From: Paenibacillus terricola
GTDB lineage: Bacteria > Bacillota > Bacilli > Paenibacillales > Paenibacillaceae
Direction of reading: 5' to 3'
Assembly (NCBI RefSeq): GCF_014779765.1
Contig: NZ_JACXZA010000002.1
Location: 248,001-312,000 of the forward strand
DNA length: 64,000 nucleotides
Shown here: positions 1-8,123 of the stretch, piece after piece
Numbering within the stretch: the first letter of the stretch is position 1
How the letters are laid out: each line of letters begins with the position of its first letter
The notes under the pieces: model-generated
What the model was told of the DNA's origin: nothing
Databases searched by the model: none
What the model saw: the letters and a program-made list of their open reading frames with translations, nothing else
Translations under genes and position numbers: made by a program

Positions 1-571
1 CGTCTACCGATGCAAGCTTAATGCCCATTTTTTCAGCGCGCTCTTCCGTCAGGAACGGATCGTAGCCGAGGATTTCCATGCCGAATGCTTTAGCGCGTTT
101 AGCAACTTCGCTGCCGATACGGCCCATGCCCATAACGCCGAGCACTTTGTTGCGAAGCTCTACGCCGAGGAACGATTTGCGATCCCATACGCCGCCAACC
201 GTCTTCAGGTAAGCTTGTGGAATGTGGCGAGCAACAGCCATCATCATCGCGAACGTATGTTCACAAGTCGTGATTGTGTTGCCGTCCGGTGCGTTGATAA
301 CGATAATACCACGTTGAGTAGCAGCTTCCAGATCGATGTTGTCAACGCCTACGCCTGCACGGCCGACAACTTTCAGTTTCTTGCCTGCTTCCATGATGCG
401 TGGTGTAACGCGTGTTTGGCTGCGAACGAGCAGAGCATCGTATTCGCCGATGATGGCAACGAGTTCGTCTTCGCTTAAACCAGGTTTTTTGTCAACGATA
501 ACGTCTGATGCATCTACAAGCTTCTGAATGCCGAGGTCACTGATTGGATCCGATACTAACACTTTAAACAT
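1..571 (-). CDS. serA: D-3-phosphoglycerate dehydrogenase, N-terminal part (cut by window edge)
   Basis: Catalyses the first step of serine synthesis, NAD-dependent oxidation of 3-phosphoglycerate. About 190 N-terminal residues are present. They begin MFKVLVSDPISDLG and contain the substrate-domain stretch VGRAGVGVDNID, the motif NAPDGNT and the Rossmann glycine motif GMGRIG, all typical of SerA. The ATG at 571 is preceded by a good ribosome site (GGAGGC, about 9 bases upstream). The nucleotide-binding domain is cut and any ACT domain lies outside the window. It is transcribed divergently from the rhodanese gene. Family assignment is firm; whether it is the long or short SerA form cannot be seen. 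Confidence 0.95.
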   Translation of the reverse strand, partial: MFKVLVSDPISDLGIQKLVDASDVIVDKKPGLSEDELVAIIGEYDALLVRSQTRVTPRIMEAGKKLKVVGRAGVGVDNIDLEAATQRGIIVINAPDGNTITTCEHTFAMMMAVARHIPQAYLKTVGGVWDRKSFLGVELRNKVLGVMGMGRIGSEVAKRAKAFGMEILGYDPFLTEERAEKMGIKLASVD

Positions 572-772
572 GTGGAAACTGCCTCCTGTCTGAATGTGAA
601 AAGAATGGTGTTGCAGTGAATATGTAGGAAAAACTCCATGTTGGAGTCATTCGACCAATAGGATGATGACGAATTGGTTCGAGGAAAAACATCGTCTCAA
701 TACGATAACGAGTATCGGAACGAAAGCCTGTCCAAGCGAAAAAATGATTCGTCATTTCTCATAACGCTTATT

Positions 773-802
773 ATTTTAAAGTAGTTAACAGGTGGAATGC
801 AA
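773..802 (-). promoter_or_regulatory. Possible serA promoter
   Basis: Read on the minus strand, TTGCAT and TAAAAT are separated by 18 bases, an acceptable SigA pair. This would give serA a leader of about 190 nt. The leader contains a short perfect hairpin (ACTCC-atgtt-GGAGT, around 635-650) followed on the minus strand by a run of five T, which could be a weak attenuator. The -35 box is poor, so confidence is low. Confidence 0.35.
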
Positions 803-870
803 TGCCGAAACTTGCCGATACGTGAATTTTCCGATATGATTCATTCAACGTCATAGGGAGGGAAAACGCT

Positions 871-1197
871 GTGAATCGATGGGAAAATATTGATGCGGAC
901 AAGCTTCTAGAACGGCTTGCCAATGGATCGGTGAAGCCAGAACAAATCATTGACGTCCGCGAGCATCATGAATGGGACTATTATCGGCTTGAAGGAACAA
1001 CACATATTCCTATGAGTATCTTTCCGGAGCAGCTTGCTTCTATAACACAAGAAGAATCATGGTACATATTATGCGGACATGGTGTTCGTAGTGTAGCTGT
1101 ATGCCGCTATATGCAAGAAAACGGCTACGACGCGCTCCACAACATCGTGGGCGGCATCGCAGCCGTAGCAGAACTTAAAGGGTTTCAGTATGACTGA
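871..1197 (+). CDS. Rhodanese-like domain protein
   Basis: Single-domain rhodanese of 108 residues, likely cytoplasmic, the type that carries sulfane sulfur on an active-site cysteine. The pattern IIDVREHHEW near residues 26-35 and the active-site loop CGHGVRS (Cys68) mark the fold. The start is GTG at 871, chosen because AGGGAGG lies 8 bases upstream. It stands alone, divergent from serA and facing the next gene tail to tail. The real sulfur donor and acceptor cannot be read from sequence; it may act in sulfur transfer or thiol stress. Confidence 0.85.
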   Translation: MNRWENIDADKLLERLANGSVKPEQIIDVREHHEWDYYRLEGTTHIPMSIFPEQLASITQEESWYILCGHGVRSVAVCRYMQENGYDALHNIVGGIAAVAELKGFQYD

Positions 1198-1212
1198 TTA
1201 ATTATGTAGATG

Positions 1213-2130
1213 TTATGCTTCATCAGATAAGAAGAACGGCAACTGCGGAAGCAGCTGCTTCGCATATTGGTTCACCATGCTGCTCTTGAAATCTCCGCTG
1301 CGCACTGCTTTCGTATCAATCAACAGCTCGGAGATAGGACCAATTAGGTCGTACTTCAACTTAGCAGCTTGTCCCGAGCTAATGAATTCATCGATGCGGC
1401 TGCTCAAGTCCTGCGGATAGTAATTAACGACTGTGCCTGAAGCTAAGATGAGATCGGCGCTAAGTTTATTCTTTACGATAAGAGGCAGCGATTTCCATAC
1501 CGATATTTTCATCGTGCCAGGCAATTCGTTTACTTGTACAATGTCGGAATTGATCGTTCGAGCCCATTGAACCATTGCATTATAATAGGATTGCTGACCT
1601 TGCAGTGACTTGTTTACCGCTGATTTATAATCAGTGTCCTTGCGCATTGCGGCAAGAATCTGTGCAACAGATTGCCCCTCTTTGCTGGTAGACAGCCGTT
1701 TGGATACGGATTGGAATGATGCGATGCTCTTCAGCAACTGCTGCTGGGATTGTTCCAGCGGAGTAGATGTTGGCATGCTCACTGCCGATACTTCATTGAA
1801 TGTTTTCTGAGATAGAGAAGCCAGTCGTTTCAGCTCAGTAGGCAAATCGGTTGTTTGCCTTGCGTTTGCATTCTCGACAACTGCTATCCATTCGGATTGA
1901 AATTCACGATAAGGCATAAATACAGTATGATAGTAGGATACGAGATCTTGCTGCTGAAGCGTGCCTGAGACGGGCTTTTTATCCGTTGATTCTTTACTTG
2001 CTTCCAGCTGCGTTGTCGTTCGATTCTTTCCGACCTCTACGCCGAAGAAGAAAGCACCTGCAGCGCATACCAGCATGAATAGGAACCCAAGGCTAACTAG
2101 CATTTCAGAACGAGACAAGCTCTTATTCAT
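1213..2130 (-). CDS. Membrane-anchored hypothetical protein
   Basis: 305 residues, not recognised. One hydrophobic segment near residues 10-30 (ending FFFGVEVG) looks like an uncleaved N-terminal anchor, leaving a large, mostly helical, Gln/Ser-rich domain probably outside the cell. No catalytic motif was seen. It lies tail to tail with the rhodanese gene and is divergent from the CPBP protease gene. The coding frame is clean with no internal stops and the codon use matches neighbours, so it is probably a real gene of Paenibacillus-restricted type. Confidence 0.7.
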   Translation of the reverse strand: MNKSLSRSEMLVSLGFLFMLVCAAGAFFFGVEVGKNRTTTQLEASKESTDKKPVSGTLQQQDLVSYYHTVFMPYREFQSEWIAVVENANARQTTDLPTELKRLASLSQKTFNEVSAVSMPTSTPLEQSQQQLLKSIASFQSVSKRLSTSKEGQSVAQILAAMRKDTDYKSAVNKSLQGQQSYYNAMVQWARTINSDIVQVNELPGTMKISVWKSLPLIVKNKLSADLILASGTVVNYYPQDLSSRIDEFISSGQAAKLKYDLIGPISELLIDTKAVRSGDFKSSMVNQYAKQLLPQLPFFLSDEA

Positions 2131-2271
2131 TCGGATAAATCCCCTTCACAATATGGTAGTATATATAAGAGTGAATATGTTGTAATGGCTCGAATAAAGT
2201 CGAATGTGGTACTAGTATAGGCGATTAAAGGAAAAAAGGGAATACAACGTTTTCAGGACAGGCGGTTGGTT

Positions 2272-2871
2272 ATGAAAAAATTCGACATTAAAAAAATTAA
2301 GCTTCGCCAAGTGTCTGTGGACCAAATTGATGACAAGCTTTTACTGATTAATTTGTATCTAACACAACTGCTTACACTTATTATCGGAATTGTATGGTTA
2401 TTATTTCAGCATCGAAATCCAATTCATTTGTTACAATTTCCGGAGCAGTCCAATTTCTGGATGTATGGGGTTGGATTAACGGCCGTTGTTATTGCGGTTG
2501 ATGTACTAATTAGCAAGTTTGTGCCTGATCATGCTTCCGATGATGGCGGCGTGAATGAGCGGTTATTTAGAAAACGTCCCGTATGGCACATCGTGGTCAT
2601 GTCGTTTATTGTCGCAGTTTGCGAGGAAATGTTGTTTCGAGGTGCGATGCAGCAATCATTTGGTCCATATTGGGTAAGTATCATTTTCGCTGCAATTCAT
2701 GTTCGCTATTTGCGCCACTGGATACCAACAGGACTCGTCTTCTCGATCAGCTACGGACTCGGATGGATTTATATACAGAGCGGAACGCTGTGGGCGCCGA
2801 TACTTACCCATTTTCTAGTCGATACCATTATGGGACTTATTATTCGGTTTCGGAGGTACGATGAAGAATGA
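2272..2871 (+). CDS. CPBP family intramembrane metalloprotease
   Basis: Multi-pass membrane protein of about 199 residues in the CPBP (CAAX protease / bacteriocin-processing) family. The first family motif EEMLFRG, a second motif FAAIH and a third histidine motif ILTHFLVD are all present, so the predicted metal or general-base residues are intact. ATG 2272 is preferred over the in-frame TTG 2266 because AGGCGG ends 6 bases before it. Its stop overlaps the next start by four bases (ATGA), so the two are translationally coupled. The substrate is unknown; relatives process prenylated proteins, bacteriocins or anti-sigma factors. Confidence 0.85.
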   Translation: MKKFDIKKIKLRQVSVDQIDDKLLLINLYLTQLLTLIIGIVWLLFQHRNPIHLLQFPEQSNFWMYGVGLTAVVIAVDVLISKFVPDHASDDGGVNERLFRKRPVWHIVVMSFIVAVCEEMLFRGAMQQSFGPYWVSIIFAAIHVRYLRHWIPTGLVFSISYGLGWIYIQSGTLWAPILTHFLVDTIMGLIIRFRRYDEE

Positions 2872-3104
2872 GCAGGATGGCGAAGTATGGTTCGAGGCGA
2901 GCTCGGACTAGCAGCGAACAGCAGCAAGCGAGCGCAGATGAATACACAGAGGATGAAGAAAACGGCCTGCCGCCCAGACGTAAAACTCACCCGTCTAATA
3001 AGCAGCAGACCGCTCAGATTTTCTACAATGCACTTATTTTTATTTTTCTAATCCTAATCGTTACATTATTCTGGTTTGGCAAACAATTGCATTCCCCGTC
3101 CTAG
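2868..3104 (+). CDS. Small single-pass membrane protein
   Basis: 78 residues, overlapping the CPBP protease gene by four bases. The first half is basic then acidic and low in complexity (Arg/Ser/Gln/Glu). The second half carries one strong transmembrane helix (about residues 52-70, rich in Ile, Leu and Phe), suggesting a C-tail anchored protein. It is not a known family to me. Co-expression with the protease is very likely, so it could be a partner or substrate, but that is inference. Confidence 0.65.
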   Translation: MSRMAKYGSRRARTSSEQQQASADEYTEDEENGLPPRRKTHPSNKQQTAQIFYNALIFIFLILIVTLFWFGKQLHSPS

Positions 3105-3127
3105 CCCTACCCGGGCAGGACTTTTTT
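3098..3127 (+). terminator. Rho-independent terminator after the CPBP pair
   Basis: GTCCT-a-GCCC pairs with GGGC-AGGAC across a short loop, followed by six T. The stop codon of the upstream gene lies inside the 5' arm. On the minus strand there is no T run, so it serves the plus-strand pair. Confidence 0.8.
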
Positions 3128-4092
3128 CATTTAGCTGCTGTTGCTGATGCATCAGCAGTAGCTGCAGTTGTATCGGACTCGATCTGGATGGTATCAGGGT
3201 CGATGAAGCCATATCCTTTGGCTTCCAACTTCGTCAGCAATTCGTCGAGCGCTTCTATCGTCCAAGGAAGTTCATGCATCAGAATGTTAGCTCCTGAATG
3301 CAGCTGCTCCAATACGTTTGCAATGACGGCATCGGGTTTGTTTTTGTTTTTGGTGTCCCAGTCAAGTGAACCGTTCGACCAAGTCATGTACAGCATGCCG
3401 TGATCCTTTACATAGCTGCGAACCGTATCATTGCCAGAACCGAATGGAGGACGGAAGAACTTCGGCGCTTCACCGATAATATCCTCGACTTGTTTGCTGA
3501 CATCCCCGATCTGTTTCTCAATTGATTCCTTGTTCTCTTTCTTCAGATCAATATGATCCCACGAATGGTTGCCGACAGTCTGACCGCGATCGTGAATGAG
3601 CTTCACGAGTTCAGGATGAACTTTGACGCGATATCCGTTAACGAAGAAGATCGCTTTGGCTTTATGTTTATCCAGAATGTCGAGCATCTCCTTAACCTGT
3701 TTCTCATCTTTCGGGCCATCGTCGAACGTTAAGAGGACAACTTTATCCGTTGTCGTTGTTTTGTCAATTGGAACGAAACGATATACCTTGCTCATTCGAT
3801 ATAGCTTTACTTGTTCCGCTTGGGTTGGTGTTGTCTCATCAGTAGGCGTTGGATCTGTCGTCCCGGTCGCTGGCGGATTCGTTGTAGTACCGCCGGACGT
3901 GCTGCCTGAAGAATCTGGTGTAACAGCAGTTGAGTCAGGAACGGAAGTATCCGGCTGTTTGTCGGGTACGTCTAACGTCTGTTCGGCGGCAGGCGGTGTT
4001 GTTTGCTTCGTAGTGTCCTTGCCAGCTGCTCCGCAGGCAGCAAGTGCGAGAGCAAGCGTAAGGGGAACAGATGCTTTCAGCATGCGTTTCAT
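3127..4092 (-). CDS. Polysaccharide deacetylase lipoprotein (NodB homology)
   Basis: Exported lipoprotein of 321 residues that probably removes acetyl groups from peptidoglycan or another cell-wall glycan. A lipobox LAAC places the lipidated cysteine at residue 20. A Thr/Pro/Ser-rich linker of about 70 residues follows, then the NodB domain with LTFDDGP (metal-binding Asp), NHSWDH (two metal His) and RPPFG. These intact motifs support activity. The tail is Ala/Thr-rich. ATG 4092 has GGAGGTCC about 8 bases upstream. Its exact substrate is not determinable; a PdaA-like role is possible but the linker and lipid anchor differ. Confidence 0.9.
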   Translation of the reverse strand: MKRMLKASVPLTLALALAACGAAGKDTTKQTTPPAAEQTLDVPDKQPDTSVPDSTAVTPDSSGSTSGGTTTNPPATGTTDPTPTDETTPTQAEQVKLYRMSKVYRFVPIDKTTTTDKVVLLTFDDGPKDEKQVKEMLDILDKHKAKAIFFVNGYRVKVHPELVKLIHDRGQTVGNHSWDHIDLKKENKESIEKQIGDVSKQVEDIIGEAPKFFRPPFGSGNDTVRSYVKDHGMLYMTWSNGSLDWDTKNKNKPDAVIANVLEQLHSGANILMHELPWTIEALDELLTKLEAKGYGFIDPDTIQIESDTTAATADASATAAK

Positions 4093-4291
4093 GGGGTTCG
4101 GACCTCCGTCTGATATGTGATGATGATCTTGTTTAACCTTCTTAAGAACACGCCCTTCATTGTATCATATTTTGCTGGGCGGATCGTATGCGTTTTTTCC
4201 TGTATTTCACGCGGTTAACGAAACAAGCTAAGCGCACACTAAGGTCGAAACGTAATGATTATGGATATGAATAGAAGGAGTCGATCCCATT

Positions 4292-4666
4292 ATGAGAATG
4301 AGTGGGTTTATCATTGGTGGATTGCTTGGCATGGCCGCAGCATTATATGCATCCCGCAAGCGTCCAGGTATGGCAGCATGGGCGGTTGATGCGACAGGCG
4401 ATTTGATGTCTTCAGCGAGAAAAAGGTTGATGGGACGCGTCATGGAGCGTAAGCTTAGCTCTTGGACGAAGGAGGCTGCGGATGCAACCCCAAAGCGGTC
4501 CGCCGCTTCCGCCGGCAATTCCGCCGCCGCATGGCAGCAAATCGGCGCGCTCATTGAGAGCGATCCTGAGGTGAAGCGGGAGACGGAAGCGATTATGAAA
4601 TCAACGGCAAGCGGCAGCGAAGGCAGCAGCTTGACCCATATGGGCAGCAGCCCAACTACGCATTAA
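4292..4666 (+). CDS. Hypothetical protein with N-terminal membrane helix
   Basis: 124 residues, with start ATG 4292 behind GAAGGAG. The N-terminus has a short glycine-rich hydrophobic helix (IIGGLLGMAAALYA), then a positively charged stretch. The remainder is Ala/Ser/Lys-rich and probably helical. No family is recognised. A 108-codon reading frame on the opposite strand overlaps it, but only this one has a ribosome site and a terminator directly behind it. The function is unknown. Confidence 0.65.
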   Translation: MRMSGFIIGGLLGMAAALYASRKRPGMAAWAVDATGDLMSSARKRLMGRVMERKLSSWTKEAADATPKRSAASAGNSAAAWQQIGALIESDPEVKRETEAIMKSTASGSEGSSLTHMGSSPTTH

Positions 4667-4698
4667 GGCCAAAGTCAGCATCAATACTAGCATTCAGA

Positions 4699-4746
4699 GG
4701 GTCACCCTATCGCCAAAACATTGGCGAATAGGGCTGATCCTTTTTT
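4699..4746 (+). terminator. Rho-independent terminator
   Basis: Long stem: GGGTCA pairs with TGATCC (one G-T wobble), then CCCTAT with ATAGGG and CGCCAA with TTGGCG around an AACA loop, followed by TTTTTT. It ends transcription of the hypothetical gene before mecA. Confidence 0.85.
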
Positions 4747-4866
4747 GTCTGCAATAGTGCAATCATAGGGCGGACATGGTAACATAGGAATATGGCATGA
4801 GGGAATCACACATCATGTATGTTCTCATACCTTGTTATAACAGATGCTGCATAGGAGGATCCTGTC

Positions 4867-5481
4867 ATGAAAATCGAACGGCTGAGCCAAGATAAAATAC
4901 GCATATTTCTGACGTTCGACGACCTACTGGAGCGAGGCATTCAGAAGGAGGACATGTGGCGGGAAATTCCGAAGGTGAATGAGCTTTTCAGTGAAATGAT
5001 GGATCAAGCTCATTCGGAACTCGGGTTTGAGGCCAGTGGTCCGCTTGCTGTAGAGGTGTTCGCACTTCCCGCTCAGGGTATGGTGGTGATCGTCACACGC
5101 GGCAAGTTGAATGTACACGCGGATGATTCCGTCCATGAGGATGATGAATCGGACGAAGATGTGTACGAGATGGAAGTAACGCTAGAACAGAGCGACATGG
5201 TTATGTACGCCTTCCGCGATTTCGAGGATGTTATAGCTGTCGGACGACAGTTAAGTCAGTCGGAATTGACTGATGACGGAAGACTGTTCGCTTACAACGG
5301 CAAGTACATTATGGCAATCGATCCAACCAGTATCGATCCATCTAGACATAATGCACTCATAGCGCTTCTCGCCGAATTCGGTGAAGCGACCTCGGTGACG
5401 GAGGCTGTACTTGAAGAGTATGGCAAGGTCATCATGAACGAGGGAGCCGTTCGCCAGCTATGTCAATATTTTTCCTTCTAA
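4867..5481 (+). CDS. mecA: Adaptor protein MecA
   Basis: 204 residues. MecA recruits substrates such as ComK to the ClpC/ClpP protease, so it controls competence and protein quality. The start MKIERLSQDKIRIFLTFDDL is characteristic of the N-terminal substrate-binding domain. A short acidic linker near residues 90-100 (EDDESDED) separates it from the C-terminal ClpC-binding domain, which ends in a Phe-rich tail. The ATG is preceded by AGGAGG. It is a single gene bounded by terminators on both sides. In B. subtilis mecA is not in this neighbourhood, so its position here is a lineage trait. Confidence 0.92.
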   Translation: MKIERLSQDKIRIFLTFDDLLERGIQKEDMWREIPKVNELFSEMMDQAHSELGFEASGPLAVEVFALPAQGMVVIVTRGKLNVHADDSVHEDDESDEDVYEMEVTLEQSDMVMYAFRDFEDVIAVGRQLSQSELTDDGRLFAYNGKYIMAIDPTSIDPSRHNALIALLAEFGEATSVTEAVLEEYGKVIMNEGAVRQLCQYFSF

Positions 5482-5494
5482 GCGGAATCAGATA

Positions 5495-5540
5495 AAGAGC
5501 ATCCTGCGCCAGCCCTTAACGTGCGCGGATGCTCTTTTTT
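5495..5540 (+). terminator. mecA terminator
   Basis: AAGAGCATCC and GGATGCTCTT form a 10-bp stem, extended inward by GCGC/GCGC, followed by six T. Confidence 0.9.
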
Positions 5541-5564
5541 AGCCACTCATAGAGTTACACCCCT

Positions 5565-5613
5565 ACCTCTAATCAGGTCGTTCATCATCTGAAGACCATG
5601 ATAGAGGTTTTTT
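5565..5613 (+). terminator. Second terminator-like hairpin before the glutamate dehydrogenase gene
   Basis: ACCTCTA-ATCA-GGTC pairs with GACC-a-TGAT-TAGAGGT, followed by a T run (5608-5613). No gene lies between this and the mecA terminator. It is either a back-up terminator or part of a leader attenuator for the downstream dehydrogenase. Confidence 0.7.
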
Positions 5614-5636
5614 CTTCTTGTCTAACTGTCGGCTTT

Positions 5637-5759
5637 AGCCAGCTTTCAGAAGGCTTCCTGCATATGCAGGCTAAGCATCGACGATACTAACACAGATAGA
5701 AGGCTGGCTGACATTTCCTATTCATATGCGACGATTGCTGATGATGCAGCTTGAGCTGC
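5637..5759 (+). promoter_or_regulatory. Structured leader upstream of glutamate dehydrogenase
   Basis: Within 280 bases without a gene there are three nested or adjacent dyads. AGCCAGCTTT (5637-5646) pairs with AAGGCTGGCT (5700-5709), enclosing a perfect 14-bp palindrome CCTGCATATGCAGG (5657-5670). GCAGC-ttga-GCTGC follows at 5746-5759. No known riboswitch motif is recognised. It could be an RNA leader or protein operators. The region ends at AAGGGGGAG, the ribosome site of the next gene. Confidence 0.45.
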
Positions 5760-5820
5760 TGTTACCGTCTCCAACAAGACACGGCAGCGATTATCGCAAT
5801 TACTTAAGGGGGAGTATGAG

Positions 5821-7071
5821 ATGACGACACCTGATGCAACGAATGTGCTGCATTCTACGCAAATAGTTATTGAACAAGCGCTCCGCAGACTCGGCTACAG
5901 TGATAGTATGGTTGAATTGCTAAGAGAGCCGATGCGTGTTCTTACCGTTCGAATACCTGTACGAATGGATGACGGAACAACCAAAGTATTTACCGGCTAC
6001 CGCGCTCAGCACAATGATGCGGTTGGTCCGACCAAAGGCGGCGTACGATTTCATCCGGATGTGAACGAGATTGAAGTTAAAGCGCTTTCGATATGGATGA
6101 CGCTTAAGTGCGGCATTGCAGATCTACCTTATGGCGGCGGCAAAGGTGGCGTAATCTGTGATCCGCGCAAAATGTCAATGCGAGAGCTTGAGCTTCTCAG
6201 CCGCGGGTATGTGAGGGCGATCAGTCAAATTGTCGGGCCGAACAAGGACATTCCGGCGCCTGATGTCATGACCAATGCTCAAATTATGGCTTGGATGCTG
6301 GATGAATACAGTCGCATTCGCGAATTCGATTCGCCGGGTTTTATCACGGGCAAACCGTTAGTACTGGGTGGCTCGAGAGGCCGCGAGACCGCGACTGCTC
6401 GCGGTGTAGCCATAATGATTGCAGAAGCGCTTCGGATGAAAGGGATTCCTTTGAAAGGTGCCCGGGTAGTCGTACAAGGCTTCGGCAACGCAGGAAGTTA
6501 TCTTGCCAAATTCATGTATGATGCCGGTGCTGTCGTAATAGGTATTTCCGATGTGCACGGGGCATTGTATAATGAAAACGGGCTCGATATTCCGGACCTG
6601 TTAGATAAACGGGATTCTTTCGGCGGCGTAACGAATCTATTCAATCAGACCATTACGAATGATCAGCTGTTGGAATTAGATTGCGATGTGCTGGTACCAG
6701 CTGCAATCGAGAATCAAATTACAGAGCAGAACGCCCCGAATATTAAAGCAAGTGTAATTGTTGAGGCGGCTAATGGCCCTACAACACTAGAGGCAACTCG
6801 AATTGTTACGGAACGCGGCATTCTGCTTGTACCGGATGTGCTTGCAAGTGCAGGCGGTGTGATTGTATCCTACTTTGAGTGGGTACAGAATAATCAGGGC
6901 TATTACTGGTCGGAAGAAGAGGTTGATCAGAAGCTGGAGTGGATGATGCTGAAGGGCTTCCGCCAAGTCTACGAAATACACCAGACACGCAAGATCGATA
7001 TGCGCCTTGCTGCTTATGTGGCAGGTGTGCGCAAGACGGCAGAGGCGACGCGACTGCGCGGCTGGGTCTAA
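5821..7071 (+). CDS. gudB: NAD(P)-dependent glutamate dehydrogenase (Glu/Leu/Phe/Val family)
   Basis: 416 residues; interconverts glutamate and 2-oxoglutarate plus ammonia in the cytoplasm. The substrate-site motif GPTKGGVRFHP and the catalytic-lysine motif PYGGGKGGV are both intact, and the Rossmann motif VVQGFGNAGS is present near residue 220. Length matches the hexameric class. ATG 5821 follows AAGGGGGAG. gudB occupies the same place before prsW in B. subtilis, supporting a GudB/RocG-type catabolic role. It is behind a structured leader, so RNA-level control is possible. No insertion like the cryptic B. subtilis gudB duplication was noticed. Confidence 0.92.
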   Translation: MTTPDATNVLHSTQIVIEQALRRLGYSDSMVELLREPMRVLTVRIPVRMDDGTTKVFTGYRAQHNDAVGPTKGGVRFHPDVNEIEVKALSIWMTLKCGIADLPYGGGKGGVICDPRKMSMRELELLSRGYVRAISQIVGPNKDIPAPDVMTNAQIMAWMLDEYSRIREFDSPGFITGKPLVLGGSRGRETATARGVAIMIAEALRMKGIPLKGARVVVQGFGNAGSYLAKFMYDAGAVVIGISDVHGALYNENGLDIPDLLDKRDSFGGVTNLFNQTITNDQLLELDCDVLVPAAIENQITEQNAPNIKASVIVEAANGPTTLEATRIVTERGILLVPDVLASAGGVIVSYFEWVQNNQGYYWSEEEVDQKLEWMMLKGFRQVYEIHQTRKIDMRLAAYVAGVRKTAEATRLRGWV

Positions 7072-7106
7072 CACATTTTATAAGAGACGAAGGGGTGGGA
7101 AGAGGA

Positions 7107-7799
7107 ATGCTGTTTTCGGTACTAACAGCGGCAATAGCGCCGGGCGTTTTCCTTCTCACTTATTTATATTTGAAGGATAAGTATGAAGCGGAACCGATTC
7201 ATATGGTTGTGCGAATGTTCTTAATTGGTGTCCTGCTGCTGCTTCCGATCATGATCATTCAGCGCGGACTCGAGATTTGGCTGGGCGATAATCCTGTTCT
7301 CCATGCATTTGGCCTAGCGGGTGCTGTGGAGGAAAGCTTAAAGTGGTTCGTCCTGTATCACATCATCTATAATCACACAGAGTTCGACGAGCCTTACGAC
7401 GGTATTGTGTACGCTGCATCCATTTCGTTAGGATTCGCAACGCTGGAGAACGTTCTGTACGCATTAACGCTGCCAGCGGATTTCGGCAGTCTGATGTTTC
7501 GAGCGCTGCTGCCTGTGTCAGGACATGCGTTGTTCGGCATAACGATGGGCTATTACATGGGGAAAGCCAAATTTGCTTCTCCGGCCAGGTCTTCCCGCTA
7601 TATGACGATGTCGCTGCTGCTTCCAATTTTGTTCCATGGTTTATACGATTGGGTGCTGACGTATTTCGACCGAGAATGGGTATGGATCATTCCGCCGTTC
7701 ATGGCAATCATGTGGATCTGGGCGCACAAAAATATGCAGAGAGCTTCGAATCGTTCGCCATTTCGCTTCCTGCCTAGGGAAGACGAGGTTAAATTGTAG
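7107..7799 (+). CDS. prsW: PrsW-type glutamic intramembrane protease
   Basis: About 230 residues, multi-pass membrane protein. In B. subtilis PrsW makes the first cut in the anti-sigma factor RsiW, releasing SigW. The family motifs are visible in order: EESLKW, FATLEN, GHALFG and HGLYDW, with catalytic glutamates and histidines intact. ATG 7107 is preferred, with AAGGGG about 11 bases upstream; an in-frame GTG at 7095 is possible. It follows gudB by 35 bases and probably shares its transcript. The window also encodes an ECF sigma/anti-sigma pair at 42.3 kb, a conceivable but unproven target system. Confidence 0.9.
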   Translation: MLFSVLTAAIAPGVFLLTYLYLKDKYEAEPIHMVVRMFLIGVLLLLPIMIIQRGLEIWLGDNPVLHAFGLAGAVEESLKWFVLYHIIYNHTEFDEPYDGIVYAASISLGFATLENVLYALTLPADFGSLMFRALLPVSGHALFGITMGYYMGKAKFASPARSSRYMTMSLLLPILFHGLYDWVLTYFDREWVWIIPPFMAIMWIWAHKNMQRASNRSPFRFLPREDEVKL

Positions 7800-7853
7800 T
7801 TTTCCCGTTCATACTGGATTCCGTAATGGTTATTCAGGAGGGACGATCGAGGA

Positions 7854-8012
7854 ATGGCGGGAGAACGAGTTAAAGTAAGAATTCGCTGCAATGTATGCGG
7901 GGAGAAATTTGTGCTCCGCGGCAAGCGCGAGAAGGAAAGAATCGACACGGGCTTTAAACAATGCATCTGCAACAACGTATACGACTTCGAAATTGAAGAG
8001 CAGCCGGTATAG
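7854..8012 (+). CDS. Small zinc-ribbon-like protein
   Basis: 52 residues, start ATG 7854 with CAGGAGGG 11 bases upstream. It has two cysteine pairs, CNVC near residues 12-15 and CIC near 37-39, spaced as in a small zinc knuckle, with many basic residues between and an acidic tail. It is short and easily missed, but the ribosome site, position between prsW and ypeB and paired cysteines argue that it is translated. The function is unknown; it may bind nucleic acid or a partner protein. Confidence 0.65.
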   Translation: MAGERVKVRIRCNVCGEKFVLRGKREKERIDTGFKQCICNNVYDFEIEEQPV

Positions 8013-8123
8013 ACCATGAACCGCATATGAACATTCGTGGCAATTGCAGGCACGTTCGGTGAATAAAGCTTCTTTCGGTAATCCAAACTAAGGTCAGGTT
8101 TGGGACAGAAAGGAGCTTTTGTC

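Noticed and set aside
564-755. 63-codon minus-strand frame overlapping the serA start
   Set aside because: It lies in the serA leader, overlaps the serA ribosome site and resembles no protein.
4228-4554. 108-codon minus-strand frame opposite the gene at 4292
   Set aside because: The plus-strand frame has a ribosome site and terminator; the minus one has neither and shows out-of-frame composition.
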